A DNA stretch of 64,000 bases from Lentzea jiangxiensis (GCF_900104175.1 NZ_FNIX01000022.1:47084-111083), one strand, 5' to 3'; counted from the stretch's first letter, positions 1 to 9,239 are shown. Made by a program: numbers and translations. Notes: generated by a model not told the origin, from the sequence alone.

Positions 1-2953
1 TGCGAGGCCCGGTCTGGTCCTTGGTCAGGATCAGCAGTTGCGCGGTGAACCGGCCGTCCGCGCGCGGGAGCGTCGGCGCGGCGGAGGCGGTGATGCCGGG
101 CGTCCAGGTCAGCCGGACCGGGACGCCGGGCGGGAAGTCCACGCCGCGCACCGACGTGACGAACCCCGGCTCGCCGATCGGCGGCACGGCCACGATCCTC
201 GGCTGGAGCACCGTCATCGGTGCGGCCGCGGTGTTGTCGTCCGGGGTTGCGTCGGTGCCGGTGGTCCGCAGCACGCCGCGCACCTCGGTCCGCACCGCCG
301 CGGTGGGCGCGAGCACCACCTGCACGACCTGGGTGGTGCCCACCGGGAGGTCGGGCAGCACGCAGCTGGTCGGCGCGCATCCCGGCGGCAGTGCCGCGAC
401 CGGCACCTGTGCGGGCAGCAGGAAGTCCAGCCGCAGCCCGGTCGCCAGGGAACCGCCGGCGTTGCGCACGGTGTAGGTCACCACCGCCCGGCCGCCCACG
501 TAGGACGGGTTGGGCTGCACCGTGACTGCCAGCGCGGGGCCGGCCGGCGAAACGGGCGGGGGCGGGGGCAGCACGGTCGGTGTGGTCGTGGTGGTGGTGG
601 TGGTGGTGGTGGTGGTGGGCAGCTCGCCGACGGTCAGCACGGTGTTGTCCGCGTTGTCCGACGGCAGTGCGTCGAGCACCGCGCCGGCCACCGACCAGTC
701 CAGCCGGTGCGCCCCCGGTACCACGCCCACCACGTCGGCCACGACCTCGACCGACGTGCCCGCGGCCACCACGCCGAGGTCGCACCGCAGCTCCTCGGCC
801 GCGCACGTTCCGCCCGAGGTGCGCAGCCCGGCCAGCCGCAGCCCGGTGGGCACGGCCACGGTCAACGCGGTGCCCGGCGAGGTCGCCGGACCGCGGTTGA
901 GCACGGTCACCGGGATCGAGGCGGTCCGGTCCACGTCGACCGACGCCGCAGTCGGTGCGTCCACCACGAGGTCGACCGACTGCTGCCAGGTGGGTTCCTT
1001 CTGCCTGCCGGGGAGGTGGGTGGCGATCCGGTGCAGGGTCCTGGTGCCGGGGTCGAGCACGGCCAGCTCCTCCGGTGACCGGGCGTCACCGGCCCGCCGG
1101 GCGGTCAGCGCGATCCGGCCGTCCGGCGCGTAGGCGGCGTCGCGCGGCTGGAACGGACCGGCCGGGGTGGTCACCGGCGCGGCGCACGAGCCGGCGCCGA
1201 GCAACACCTCGCAGCGCAGGCCGGGCAGCCGCACGCGCAGCAGGCCGTCGGACTCGCGGTTGAACACCAGCTCGCCGCCGTCCGGGCTGAACGCCGGGCT
1301 GTCATCGGTCACCGGGCAGTCGCTGCCGCACACCAGCGCGCTCAGGTCGCGCTGCTGGTCCAGCGCCCCGGCGCGCGCGGTCCAGATGTGGTTGTCGCGG
1401 ACCTCGCCGGTGGGTCCGTCGCTGATGATGCCGCGGGTGAACGCGAGCGTGGTCCCGTCGGGCGACCACGCCGGCTGGGTGTCCTCCTGGTCCGAGACCT
1501 CGGGCGGAGGTCGCAGCACACCGGCCACGGCGCCCGTGGCGGCTTCGACGACCACGACCCGGCTCTGCCCGCCGTTCGGCCGCACCCCGCCGGGAGAGCG
1601 TCGCGCGAAGGCGATGAACCGGCCGTCAGGCGAGAAGCCCGCGTCGAACTCCCAGTCGCCGGGCTGCCGGTCGGCGACGGGCACGCGGCGCGGGTTGCCC
1701 CCGTCCGCGTCGACCAGCCACAGGCGCTGCACCCGCAGGCCGCCCTCGTCCTCGAACCGGCTCAGCAGGATCTGCCGCCCGTCCGGCGAGTACGACTGGC
1801 GGGTAGCCCACGGGTCGAACCCGGCTCGCGGCCGGAACAGCAGGTTGGGGTCGTTGACCGCCTCGGGGTCCTCGCGCAGCACCGTCACGCCGAGGTCGCG
1901 CGGGTCGGAGCCGTCGGGGCGGACGTCTTGGAGGGTGGCGGTGAACCAGGTCGGGGCGCTGGTGCGGGAGACCAGCAGTTTCGGCGGGGAGCCGTCGGCC
2001 AGCCAGCTCGGCGAACTCAGGTGCCGGTTCTCGCCCAGCAGCAGGTCCGGCGGTGCGGTGAGCGGCAGGCCCGGGGCCGTGTCGGCGCGGTAGACCTTCA
2101 CCGCGTTCGGGTCGGCCGGGCAGGTGCAGACCTGGTTCAGGCTCAGGAACAACAGGCGCGAACCGTCGGGCAGCCACGCGGGCCAGTGACCGCGCCACGC
2201 GGCCTGGTCGCCGCCCAGCAACGGGGTGCCGACGCCGGTGCCGGTCAGCACCCGCACCTGCGGCACGTCGCCTGTCCACAGCGTGTAGGCGATGCGACCG
2301 TCGACCGGGTTCCACGCGGGCTCACCCGCATCGCCGCTCGGCTCGTTCGTCACCCTGGTGACCGCTCCACCCGCCACCGGCATCCGGTAGATCTCCCGGC
2401 CGCCGTCGCGGTCGCCGGAGAAGGCGACCTCTGTGCCGTCCGGGGAGAACGCGGGCCACGCCTCGTCCGCGCCGGTGCCGGTCAGCTGCCGCGGCTCGCC
2501 GCCGCCCACGCCGACCAGCCACAGGTCGCCGCGCGAGCCGAACACCACAGACCGCAGGTCGGGCGACAACTGCGGGTGCGCCGCGTCGTGGCCCCTGGTC
2601 AGCTGGCGCACCCCGCCGCCGGCGTCGCGCAGGTACACCTGCGGTCGGAGTTCGTCGCGCAGGCTGGTGAACACCACCAGGCCGCCGCGCGCGGACACGT
2701 GGTCGTCGAAGTGGGTGGGCCCCTCGCCCAGCAGAGGTGTGGTCGGGCCGAGCCGGTCCGGCTGCGGGTCGACCGCGTAGCCGAGGCTGCGGTGCTCGGT
2801 GCCCGCGAAGGCGATGCGGCCGGTCACCGGCTCCCCCGGCTGGGCATTCGCCTCCGTCACGCCGGTGATGTCACGCATCACCACGGTCACCCCGCACGCC
2901 ATCACGACCGCCGCGAGCGCGGCGAGGGTGCGGGTACGCGCCCTTCTGGACAA
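1..2953 (-). CDS. Secreted/anchored PD40 beta-propeller protein with CARDB-like repeats (3' end outside window)
   Basis: The frame is open from a TTG at 2953 to the left edge (over 980 codons). The TTG has a strong GGAGG seven bases upstream. The N-terminus is basic, then hydrophobic (about residues 8-25), a signal or anchor segment. About residues 50-560 carry many TolB/PD40 blades (FSPDGTEVAF, PAWSPDGTTLAF, YSPDGRQILLSR), a family that folds as a beta-propeller. Then comes a CARDB/DUF11-like beta-sandwich (VTVLNRGPATSPGTALTV), a run of about 12 Thr, and a second sandwich (YVGGRAVVTYTVRNAG). The layout suits an exported protein- or polymer-binding scaffold; no catalytic domain is visible in the part present. 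It is preceded on the same strand by a LuxR-type regulator. The function is unknown. Confidence 0.8.
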   Translation of the reverse strand, partial: MSRRARTRTLAALAAVVMACGVTVVMRDITGVTEANAQPGEPVTGRIAFAGTEHRSLGYAVDPQPDRLGPTTPLLGEGPTHFDDHVSARGGLVVFTSLRDELRPQVYLRDAGGGVRQLTRGHDAAHPQLSPDLRSVVFGSRGDLWLVGVGGGEPRQLTGTGADEAWPAFSPDGTEVAFSGDRDGGREIYRMPVAGGAVTRVTNEPSGDAGEPAWNPVDGRIAYTLWTGDVPQVRVLTGTGVGTPLLGGDQAAWRGHWPAWLPDGSRLLFLSLNQVCTCPADPNAVKVYRADTAPGLPLTAPPDLLLGENRHLSSPSWLADGSPPKLLVSRTSAPTWFTATLQDVRPDGSDPRDLGVTVLREDPEAVNDPNLLFRPRAGFDPWATRQSYSPDGRQILLSRFEDEGGLRVQRLWLVDADGGNPRRVPVADRQPGDWEFDAGFSPDGRFIAFARRSPGGVRPNGGQSRVVVVEAATGAVAGVLRPPPEVSDQEDTQPAWSPDGTTLAFTRGIISDGPTGEVRDNHIWTARAGALDQQRDLSALVCGSDCPVTDDSPAFSPDGGELVFNRESDGLLRVRLPGLRCEVLLGAGSCAAPVTTPAGPFQPRDAAYAPDGRIALTARRAGDARSPEELAVLDPGTRTLHRIATHLPGRQKEPTWQQSVDLVVDAPTAASVDVDRTASIPVTVLNRGPATSPGTALTVAVPTGLRLAGLRTSGGTCAAEELRCDLGVVAAGTSVEVVADVVGVVPGAHRLDWSVAGAVLDALPSDNADNTVLTVGELPTTTTTTTTTTTTPTVLPPPPPVSPAGPALAVTVQPNPSYVGGRAVVTYTVRNAGGSLATGLRLDFLLPAQVPVAALPPGCAPTSCVLPDLPVGTTQVVQVVLAPTAAVRTEVRGVLRTTGTDATPDDNTAAAPMTVLQPRIVAVPPIGEPGFVTSVRGVDFPPGVPVRLTWTPGITASAAPTLPRADGRFTAQLLILTKDQTGPR
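581..618. repeat. GTG/CAC trinucleotide tract encoding a Thr run
   Basis: An almost pure GTG repeat (read as ACC on the minus strand) encodes about 12 consecutive threonines between the two beta-sandwich domains of the propeller protein. It is probably an extended, possibly glycosylated linker and a site prone to slippage. Confidence 0.85.
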
Positions 2954-3083
2954 GGTTCCACCTCCGGTCACGGACCTGTCGCAGGCGATCATCGCCGCGT
3001 GCGGCGCACGCCGGGGAGGTCCGGTCGGGCACGATCGGGGACGACCCGTGGGCCGTTCGGGCAAAGAGGGTCCGGGACAGCGC

Positions 3084-3707
3084 TCAGATGAGGCCGTGGC
3101 GCATCACGTAACCCACCGCGTGGGCCCGGTTGCGCAGCTGGAGGCGAGTGGTCACCTCGTGCAGCACGTTCTTCACGGTGCGCTCGGAGAACGACATCCG
3201 CGTCGCGATCTCGGCGGTGTCACAGCCCTCGGAGATCAGCCGCAGCATGTCCGCCTCCCGAGTGGTCAAAGTGGACAGTGTCGGTCCGTTCGGGTCGAGC
3301 ACGCTGCGCTGCAACCGGCCGACGTGGTCCATCAGCCGGCGCACCAGGTCGCCCGGCAGCACCGCCTCGCCCCTGTGCAGTGCGACCGCCGTGGCCACCA
3401 GGCGGTCCTGGTCGGCCTCCGCACGGCGGACCACCGCCGCCACCCCGCAGTCGATGGTGGTCTGCAGCGCGTCCTGGTCGAAGCGGCCGACCACGACACC
3501 GGTGCGCGTGCCCGACGAGCGCCGCAACCGCCGCAGCAGCGCCGCGGCCGCCTCGTCCACCACGTCCACCACGACCAGCGCCACCGCCGCGCGCTCGCGG
3601 TCGCCCTGGTCGAGCACCTCCACCTCCGGACGCGGGCGCAACTGGTGCGTGACACCCGTGCGCAGGACCGGGTCCTCGGCGTACACCGCGACCGGGATCC
3701 TCGTCAT
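3084..3707 (-). CDS. LuxR/NarL-type regulator with degenerate receiver
   Basis: This is a 207-residue protein. ATG at 3707 follows AGGGGAGG. The N-terminal ~120 residues have receiver layout: acidic pair E11-D12 and candidate phospho-acceptor D48 (VVVDVVDE). The Thr/Ser position reads VVVGRF and the conserved Lys is replaced by Arg (AAVVRRA), so phosphorylation may be lost. The C-terminal 65 residues are a textbook LuxR helix-turn-helix (LTTREADMLRLISEGCDTAE, then SERTVKNVLHEV). It is a transcription factor, probably of the pseudo-receiver kind. The gene precedes the large propeller gene on the same strand and diverges from the membrane-protein gene at 3877; either could be a target. Confidence 0.85.
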   Translation of the reverse strand: MTRIPVAVYAEDPVLRTGVTHQLRPRPEVEVLDQGDRERAAVALVVVDVVDEAAAALLRRLRRSSGTRTGVVVGRFDQDALQTTIDCGVAAVVRRAEADQDRLVATAVALHRGEAVLPGDLVRRLMDHVGRLQRSVLDPNGPTLSTLTTREADMLRLISEGCDTAEIATRMSFSERTVKNVLHEVTTRLQLRNRAHAVGYVMRHGLI

Positions 3708-3876
3708 GACAGCCTCCCCTGGCGAGAACCGGACCGCCTCGGCAGTCCTCGTACCGCAATCCTGCGCACCCGAGCCGGGCGCGGGTGGGCACGGGGGCCG
3801 TCAGTGCACTTGCTTGCTCCCGATGTGCCCTTTTCTCCCTGCCTCAACGGGTTCCGGCCTGCCTACCGTTCGACCG

Positions 3877-5172
3877 GTGACCACAACGACCGAATTCGGT
3901 CTCCCGACCGTGGTAGTCACGCCCGGTTCGGAGGCGAGCACAAAGCTGACGGTGCGCAACGACAGCGACATAGTCGAGGCGTACGAGTTCGAGGTGGTGG
4001 GCGAGTGCGCACCGTGGACCTCCGTCGAGCCGGCGCGGCTCTCGCTGTACCCCGGCACGTCCGAGCAGGTGACCGTCCTGCTGCGACCGCCGAGGTCGCC
4101 GGACGTGCGCGCGGGCGAGATACCGCTGGGCGTGCGCGTGCTGCCGGCGGAGCGACCGGAGTCGGTGACGGTCTCCGAGACCACGGTCGTCGTCGAGCCG
4201 TTCCTCCAGCAGCACGCCGAGCTGGTGCCCGAGCGCCGCCGCGCCTGGCGCAGCGCGCGATTCCACGTCCAGCTCCACAACGACGGCAACACCCCGATCG
4301 CGGTGGCCCTGGTCGCGGCCGAGGCCGACGACCAGCTCCGCGTCACCGTTCCGGCGGAGCCCACGGCCGTGGACCCCGGGACGCGGGTGGAGCTGCCGGT
4401 GCGGGCGCGCGTCGGCAAGGTGCTGTGGTTCGGTTCTCCGCTGCCCTGGCCGGTGCGGCTGACCACGACCTCCTCCTCCGGCGCCGCAGTGCCTCCCGCG
4501 TCTGGTGAGGCCGCGCAGACCGAGGAGCTGGAGGGTGAACTGCTCCAGCTCCCGGTGTTCCCCAAGTGGCTGCTGGCGCTGCTCGCACTGCTGCTGGCGC
4601 TGCTGCTCGCATGGCTGCTGCTGGTACGTCCCGCGGTGCAGAGCGCGGCCAGAGAGGCCACCGACGGCCGAGCCGAGGAACTGGTGGAGGTCGGCAAGCA
4701 GCAGGCCGCCGCTGCCCAGGACCAGCCGGCGCAGGAGCGGCAACCGGGCGGCGACCAGCCTCCGAGCGGTCAGCAGCAGGGGCAGCCGGGCCAGCGCGAC
4801 GCCGGTGGCGGCGAGCAGAGCTCCAGCACCATCGAAGTCCGCACCAACACCGGCGGCCAGGGCGCCGGCAGCTACGTCGTGCCCGCGGGGAAGGTCTTCC
4901 GCATCACCGACCTCGTGCTGGCCAACCACCAGGGCGACGAGGGCGTGCTGACCATCGCCTTCGGCGAACGCACGGTGACCACCATCGCGCTGGAGACCTT
5001 CCGCAACCAGGACTACCACTGGGTGACGCCGATCGACGTGCCGGAGAACAGCACGGTGAGCGCGACCGTCACCTGCGCCCGGCCCGGCACCCCGGCCAGC
5101 GGCCGGCAGGCGCCGAACTGCCTGCAGCTGCTCAACGTCAGCGGCGCGCTCGCGGACATGCCGCAGGGGTGA
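3877..5172 (+). CDS. Single-pass membrane protein with NEW3/COG1470-like N-terminal sandwich
   Basis: The protein has 431 residues from GTG 3877. No Shine-Dalgarno is seen, but TACCGT at 3864-3869 could be a -10 box for a leaderless message; an in-frame ATG at 3823 is the alternative. Residues ~1-190 resemble two immunoglobulin-like beta-sandwiches of the NEW3/COG1470 kind (VVTPGSEASTKLTVRNDSD; LHNDGNTPIAVALVAAEADD). A long Leu-rich TM segment follows at ~225-250. Next is a Gln/Pro/Gly-rich linker. The C-terminal ~110-residue beta-rich domain has two cysteines (TCARPG, NCLQLL). Orientation is probably N-in, C-out. Function unknown. A strong hairpin follows the stop. Confidence 0.75.
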   Translation: MTTTTEFGLPTVVVTPGSEASTKLTVRNDSDIVEAYEFEVVGECAPWTSVEPARLSLYPGTSEQVTVLLRPPRSPDVRAGEIPLGVRVLPAERPESVTVSETTVVVEPFLQQHAELVPERRRAWRSARFHVQLHNDGNTPIAVALVAAEADDQLRVTVPAEPTAVDPGTRVELPVRARVGKVLWFGSPLPWPVRLTTTSSSGAAVPPASGEAAQTEELEGELLQLPVFPKWLLALLALLLALLLAWLLLVRPAVQSAAREATDGRAEELVEVGKQQAAAAQDQPAQERQPGGDQPPSGQQQGQPGQRDAGGGEQSSSTIEVRTNTGGQGAGSYVVPAGKVFRITDLVLANHQGDEGVLTIAFGERTVTTIALETFRNQDYHWVTPIDVPENSTVSATVTCARPGTPASGRQAPNCLQLLNVSGALADMPQG

Positions 5173-5224
5173 CCGGTTTGTGACGGCGAGATGGTCACGG
5201 CGTACCGGTACGCACTCGATCCGA

Positions 5225-5251
5225 CCGCAGGGCCGGCAAGCGGCCCTGCGG
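5225..5251. terminator. Hairpin terminator, 11-bp perfect stem
   Basis: Arms 5225-5235 and 5241-5251 (CCGCAGGGCCG and its complement) close a 5-base loop. There is no T tract, as is common in actinomycetes. It lies between convergent genes and can serve both. Confidence 0.7.
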
Positions 5252-5345
5252 TCGCGTTGTGGTGGGCCGACCTGCGCGCTCAGCCGGCGCTCCGCGCCGA
5301 CTGCCTGAACACGCTCACATCCACCGGCACCTCGGGTGCCGGCAG

Positions 5346-5594
5346 TCAGTCGCGGCGGCGGTTCCACTCGTCCAGCAGCGTGTCGATCCAGGCGCCGAGC
5401 AGGTCGGCCACGTCGCGGTCACCGCACAGCAGGTGGTGCCGCAACTCCGCGCCCGCGGCCGCCAGTTCGACGCACAGGTCGAGCTTGCCCAGCTCCAGCC
5501 GGCCGAGGTCGGGCTCGGTGACGGGCGGTCCGGACGCAGCCGTGCCCTGGCCCGCCGGCTCCAACTCCGGTGCACCCGGTCCCGACGAGGTCAT
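5346..5594 (-). CDS. Small hypothetical protein, coupled to 5591-5965
   Basis: This is an 82-residue protein. The start ATG at 5594 overlaps the stop of the upstream gene in an ATGA, so translation is probably coupled. The first ~30 residues are Gly/Pro/Ala-rich and look disordered. The rest is predicted helical and acidic at the end (VADLLGAWIDTLLDEWNRRR). There is no recognised domain and no TM segment. The overlap with its partner suggests the two products act together. Function unknown. Confidence 0.65.
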   Translation of the reverse strand: MTSSGPGAPELEPAGQGTAASGPPVTEPDLGRLELGKLDLCVELAAAGAELRHHLLCGDRDVADLLGAWIDTLLDEWNRRRD

Positions 5595-5965
5595 CTCGAA
5601 CCTCCGGCGTTGCGCCCCGCGATCCGCAGGGCCTCGATGTACTTGGGCAGCTCGACCAGCGCCCGTTCCCAGTTGTCGGAGTTCAGCTGCCCGGCGAACA
5701 CCGCGTCGACCACGAGCCGGTCCACGTGCGGCGCGACGTGGTCCCCGGACGCGTCGCGCAGCTTGCGCGACAGCTCCAGCTTGCGCAGCCGCGCCCGCAC
5801 CTCGTCCAGGGTCCGCTCCAGCTCGCCGATCACACCCTGCGCCTGGGCGGGTTCCAGGACCAGCCACCCGCGCCGGGCCAGCTGGAGGAACAGGTCGCCC
5901 GCGAACTGCTCCGGAGAGGAGGCGCGGCCCGGGTCACCCGTCTCGCCGTCGGACCGCACGTCCAT
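5591..5965 (-). CDS. Hypothetical helical protein
   Basis: This is a 124-residue protein with ATG at 5965. The middle (about 45-75) has coiled-coil character (VIGELERTLDEVRARLRKLE). A helical C-terminal half contains HVDRLVVDAVFAGQ and NWERALVELPKYIEALRIA. It has no TM segment and no catalytic motif that I recognise. Codon use is normal for the replicon. It is the first gene of a two-gene unit with 5346-5594. Function unknown. Confidence 0.65.
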   Translation of the reverse strand: MDVRSDGETGDPGRASSPEQFAGDLFLQLARRGWLVLEPAQAQGVIGELERTLDEVRARLRKLELSRKLRDASGDHVAPHVDRLVVDAVFAGQLNSDNWERALVELPKYIEALRIAGRNAGGSR

Positions 5966-6413
5966 CGCCCCTCCGCGCGGGAACCGGTCACCACGTGGAT
6001 CCCGACTCCCAAATTCGCCCCGTACCAGGGATGTACTCCGACCCCATCACGCCGCACGAGGCAGGAGAAGCCCGAGGGGCCCGGTCTGCCTCTCCTTACC
6101 TCGCGGTCTGCCCTCGTGGCAGGGCGATCGGCGCACAGGTCGTGACACGCGCGCCAAGCACGGTCGTGTCTGCGGAGATCACACTCGTGGTGCGCGCACC
6201 CGGCCATGAACTGGTCGACCAGCTCGGCGCCGACTGGGCATCACAGGTCGTCGCAGCTGGTTCGGCAGACCTCGTGCCGGCACTCTCGCTCATCTCGCCG
6301 ATCTCAACGCAGGCGTAGCGCCGCCGTCGAAGCCCATCGCGTTCGGCGTCCGGGATCGCCATCGACTCGGCCTGCTCGAGCAAGGTGTTCGCCGTGGCCT
6401 GGGCGTACGTGCT
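5966..6413. other. Gene-poor stretch next to remnants
   Basis: About 450 bases follow in which no frame gives a recognisable protein, and codon-position bias is weak. It probably consists of decayed sequence belonging to the pseudogene zone on its right. Confidence 0.4.
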
Positions 6414-6660
6414 TCAGGTCTGGCAGGGTGGACACCACCAGGCCTCGCGGCCGCGGGAGGTTTCTTCAGCCGGCGGAACGCGATCGGTGTCGCACAGCGC
6501 AAGCACGGGCGTCGCGCCCTCCCGTACACCCAATGCCGGTGCGTGGCTCTGCCGGTCGTGTTCTGCGTCGGGTTGTCGCGGACGTCGTGCCGCAACCGCC
6601 GCCGCGCGTCGGTGAGCAGCTCGCCGGTGCACGCGGAGGACTCCGCCGAGACAGTCCTGT
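6414..6660 (-). pseudogene. 3' remnant of a Nei/Fpg-type DNA glycosylase gene (zinc-finger end)
   Basis: One minus frame reads HWVYGRARRPCLRCATPIAF, which matches the start of the C-terminal zinc finger of endonuclease VIII-like glycosylases (VYGRxxxPCxRCGTPI). The second Cys pair, WWCPPCQT followed by the stop at 6414, lies in a different minus frame, so at least one frameshift separates the halves. Upstream NTTGRATH fits the TTGD-type segment that precedes the finger. The catalytic N-terminal domain is missing; the remnant stops next to the transposase scar at 6678. Only a dead 3' end remains. Confidence 0.6.
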
Positions 6661-6677
6661 TGGAGTACCGCGGGGCG

Positions 6678-7083
6678 TCAGATCTGATCGGGTTCAAGAG
6701 CCTGCGACCGCGCTCGCAAGGGCGCTGCGGCGGCGGGTGATCGGTGGGTTCGGTGCTCGTTGTAGTGCCACTCGTACTCACGTAGCGCCTGACGCAGATG
6801 GGTCTGATTCCAAATCAGTGCGCAGTCGAACAGGTTGCCGCGTGCCAGTGAGAACCGGGAAGACCTCCTGCCGGCTGGAGCGACGTACCAATCTCGACAG
6901 CGTGGCGAACCAGAAACGGTCCGCGAGCTCGTAACGAACCGGTCGGACCAGCTGCCGACGAAGCACAACGTTCTCGTGCCACAGAACAAGAAGCTCCGCT
7001 TCCTTGGCCGCTTCACTGCGAACCAGCACCGCCGGAACAGACAGCAACTTGCACAACGCCTGGTACAACAGCGAACCAATCAC
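6678..7083 (-). pseudogene. Internally deleted transposase/integrase-core gene
   Basis: The 5' part (from 7083, LLYQALCKLLSVP, AAKEAELLVLWHENVVLRRQ) matches the N-terminus of actinobacterial integrase-core transposases with their RHENxVLRRQ motif. The 3' part, in another frame, ends TWNQTHLRQ-type then REYEWHYNEHRTHRS, the usual C-terminal YxxHYNxHRPHRS signature. The ~200-residue catalytic DDE core between them is gone and the frame is shifted, so the element is dead. It abuts the DNA glycosylase remnant, suggesting that its insertion or excision destroyed that gene. Confidence 0.7.
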
Positions 7084-7241
7084 CCATGCATGCTCGTAGC
7101 CGGTACAACCCCACTGATCAGAGAAGCGATGACTTCATGGGCGGGTGTTCGCGAGCGAGCTGGACTCGCGCCGCCCCTCTGGCAGCGGAGTGCCGCGTTT
7201 GGGCCGAATGGTGCCTGGGTGCCGGGAGCAGGTCGCTCTAT

Positions 7242-7265
7242 GGTTCTGGGAGCGCTCCCAGAACC
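7242..7265. promoter_or_regulatory. CelR-type (LacI family) operator
   Basis: The 14-base core TGGGAGCGCTCCCA (7247-7260) is identical to the cellulase-regulator CelR site known from Thermobifida. Here it is extended to a perfect 24-base palindrome. It ends 13 bases before the GH10 start codon, where a bound repressor would block transcription or early elongation. Cello-oligosaccharide induction is expected. Confidence 0.85.
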
Positions 7266-7278
7266 TGGAGGATTCTCG

Positions 7279-9171
7279 ATGAGGAGAGTTCTGGCCGGTC
7301 TGCTGGTCACCTCGGTCGCGGCAGGTCTGCTGACGCACGGTCCCGCCGCGCTCGCCGCCGACACGCCGGTGACGGTGGTGTCCAGCACGTTCGAGGACGA
7401 CACGTTGCAGGGCTGGACCTCGCGCGGAGGAGAGACCACCGCGGTGAGCTCGGCCGTCGCGCACGGAGGTGCCCGCAGCCTCCTCGTCTCGGGCCGGACC
7501 CAGTCCTGGGAGGGGCCAGTGCTCGCCCTGCTCGACGACGTCGAGAAGGGCGTGCGGTACAGCCTCTCGGTGTGGGTGCGGCTCGCGGGCGGTGAGGAGC
7601 CCGCGCGGCTCCGGATGTCCGTCGAACGCCACACCGACGGCGTCACGTCCTACGAAGGGGTCGTCGGCGACACGCTCGTCACCGCCGACGGCTGGGTCAA
7701 CCTCACCGGTGGCTACACGCTGGCGTCCGATGCCGACTTCCTCACCACCTACGTGGAGAGCTCCAGTCCTGCGGCGTCGTTCCACCTCGACGACTTCGTC
7801 CTGTCGTACACACCGCTTCCCCCGATCCAGACCGACATCCCCGCGTTGCGGGACGTGGTGCCGTTCCGGCACTTCGGGGTCGCCGCCGAGCCCGCCCTGC
7901 TGTACGGGGAGCACGGCAGGCTGCTCGACCGGCACTTCAGCTCGATCACGCCGGGCAGCCAGCTGAAGTGGGACGCGACCGAACCCGCCGAGGGCGCGTT
8001 CCGGTTCACGGAACCGGACACACTCGTCGACTGGGCCAAGGCGCGGGGGAAGGCGATCCGCGGTCACACCCTCGTCTGGCACCAGCAGACTCCCGACTGG
8101 GTCTTCAAGGACCCCTCCGGCGCCGACATGACACCCACCGCGGAGAACAAAGCCCTGCTGCTGCACCGCATCGAGACGCACATCCGCGCCGTGGTGGGCC
8201 GGTACCGCGACGACATCACGGCGTGGGACGTGGTGAACGAGGCCGTCGACGAGGGGCAACCGGACGGCCTGCGCCGCAGCAGGTGGTTCGAGATCGCGGG
8301 ACTGGACTACATCCGCACGGCGTTCCGCGTGGCGCACGAGGTCGCACCGAACGCCAAGCTGGTCATCAACGACTACAACACCAACGTGCCCGCGAAACGG
8401 GACCGGTTGTACGACCTCGTGTCCCAGCTGCGCGCGGAAGGCGTTCCCGTCGACGCCGTCGGACACCAGATGCACGTCAACGTCGACTGGCCCTCGGCCG
8501 CCGAGACGGAAGCGATGATCACCAAGTTCCTGCCCCTGGGCGTGGACCAGCAGATCACCGAGATGGACGTCTCGATCTACACCGACAGCAACCAGTCGTA
8601 CCCGAGCCCGCCCGCCGCTTCCTTGCTGGCACAGGCACAGCGCTACCGCGACCTGTTCGCTGTGTTCACCAGGTACGCGCACGCGATCAGCTCGGTGACG
8701 TTCTGGGGCCTGGCCGACGACAGCACGTGGCTCGACACGTTCCCGGTGACCCGCAAGGACCACCCGCTGCTGTTCGACACCCGACTGCGGGCCAAGGACG
8801 CCTTCTGGGCCGTGGCCGATCCCAGCCGGATCGGGACCGTTCTCCCCACTGCCACCTGCGAAGTCGCTTACGAGACAACGACGCAGTGGCAGGGCGGGTT
8901 CCTCGGCTCGGTGCGGGTCACCAACTCCGCCACCGCACCGCTCGACTCGTGGACCCTCGCCTGGTCGTACGCCAACGGCCAGCGCGTGACCCAGCTCTGG
9001 AACGGTTCCTTCGCCCAGGACGGTCCGGTGGTGACGGTGCACGGTGCGCCGTGGAACTCGGCGATCCCGCCCGGCGAGTCCCGCTCGTTCGGCTTCCTGG
9101 CGGACTGGAGCGGTGCGAACGACCGGCCGGCGTCCTTCGTCCTGAACGGCGCGCCGTGCCGGTGGGTGTGA
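7279..9171 (+). CDS. Secreted GH10 endo-beta-1,4-xylanase with CBM4_9-like and CBM2 modules
   Basis: This is a 630-residue protein; ATG 7279 follows CTGGAGGA. The signal peptide is residues 1-26 (cut after AALA). Residues ~28-165 form a CBM4_9-type beta-sandwich (STFEDDTLQGWTSRGG). Residues ~170-515 are the GH10 barrel with acid/base E321 in WDVVNEAVD and nucleophile E428 in ITEMDV, plus GHTLVWHQQTP. After a short linker, residues ~525-630 are a CBM2 cellulose-binding domain with the usual terminal cysteines (CEVAYETTTQW; NGAPC). It hydrolyses xylan backbone outside the cell while tethered to plant cell wall. Control is probably by the CelR-type operator just upstream. All key residues are present. 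Confidence 0.95.
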   Translation: MRRVLAGLLVTSVAAGLLTHGPAALAADTPVTVVSSTFEDDTLQGWTSRGGETTAVSSAVAHGGARSLLVSGRTQSWEGPVLALLDDVEKGVRYSLSVWVRLAGGEEPARLRMSVERHTDGVTSYEGVVGDTLVTADGWVNLTGGYTLASDADFLTTYVESSSPAASFHLDDFVLSYTPLPPIQTDIPALRDVVPFRHFGVAAEPALLYGEHGRLLDRHFSSITPGSQLKWDATEPAEGAFRFTEPDTLVDWAKARGKAIRGHTLVWHQQTPDWVFKDPSGADMTPTAENKALLLHRIETHIRAVVGRYRDDITAWDVVNEAVDEGQPDGLRRSRWFEIAGLDYIRTAFRVAHEVAPNAKLVINDYNTNVPAKRDRLYDLVSQLRAEGVPVDAVGHQMHVNVDWPSAAETEAMITKFLPLGVDQQITEMDVSIYTDSNQSYPSPPAASLLAQAQRYRDLFAVFTRYAHAISSVTFWGLADDSTWLDTFPVTRKDHPLLFDTRLRAKDAFWAVADPSRIGTVLPTATCEVAYETTTQWQGGFLGSVRVTNSATAPLDSWTLAWSYANGQRVTQLWNGSFAQDGPVVTVHGAPWNSAIPPGESRSFGFLADWSGANDRPASFVLNGAPCRWV

Positions 9172-9239
9172 CGGTATCCCTCGTGGGGCAGGTACAGCGC
9201 CCGGCGAGGACACGTACTCGGCTCCATGAACGACATGGC

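Noticed and set aside
6096..6383. Minus frame of 95 codons
   Set aside because: It shows no family similarity and lies in a decayed region.
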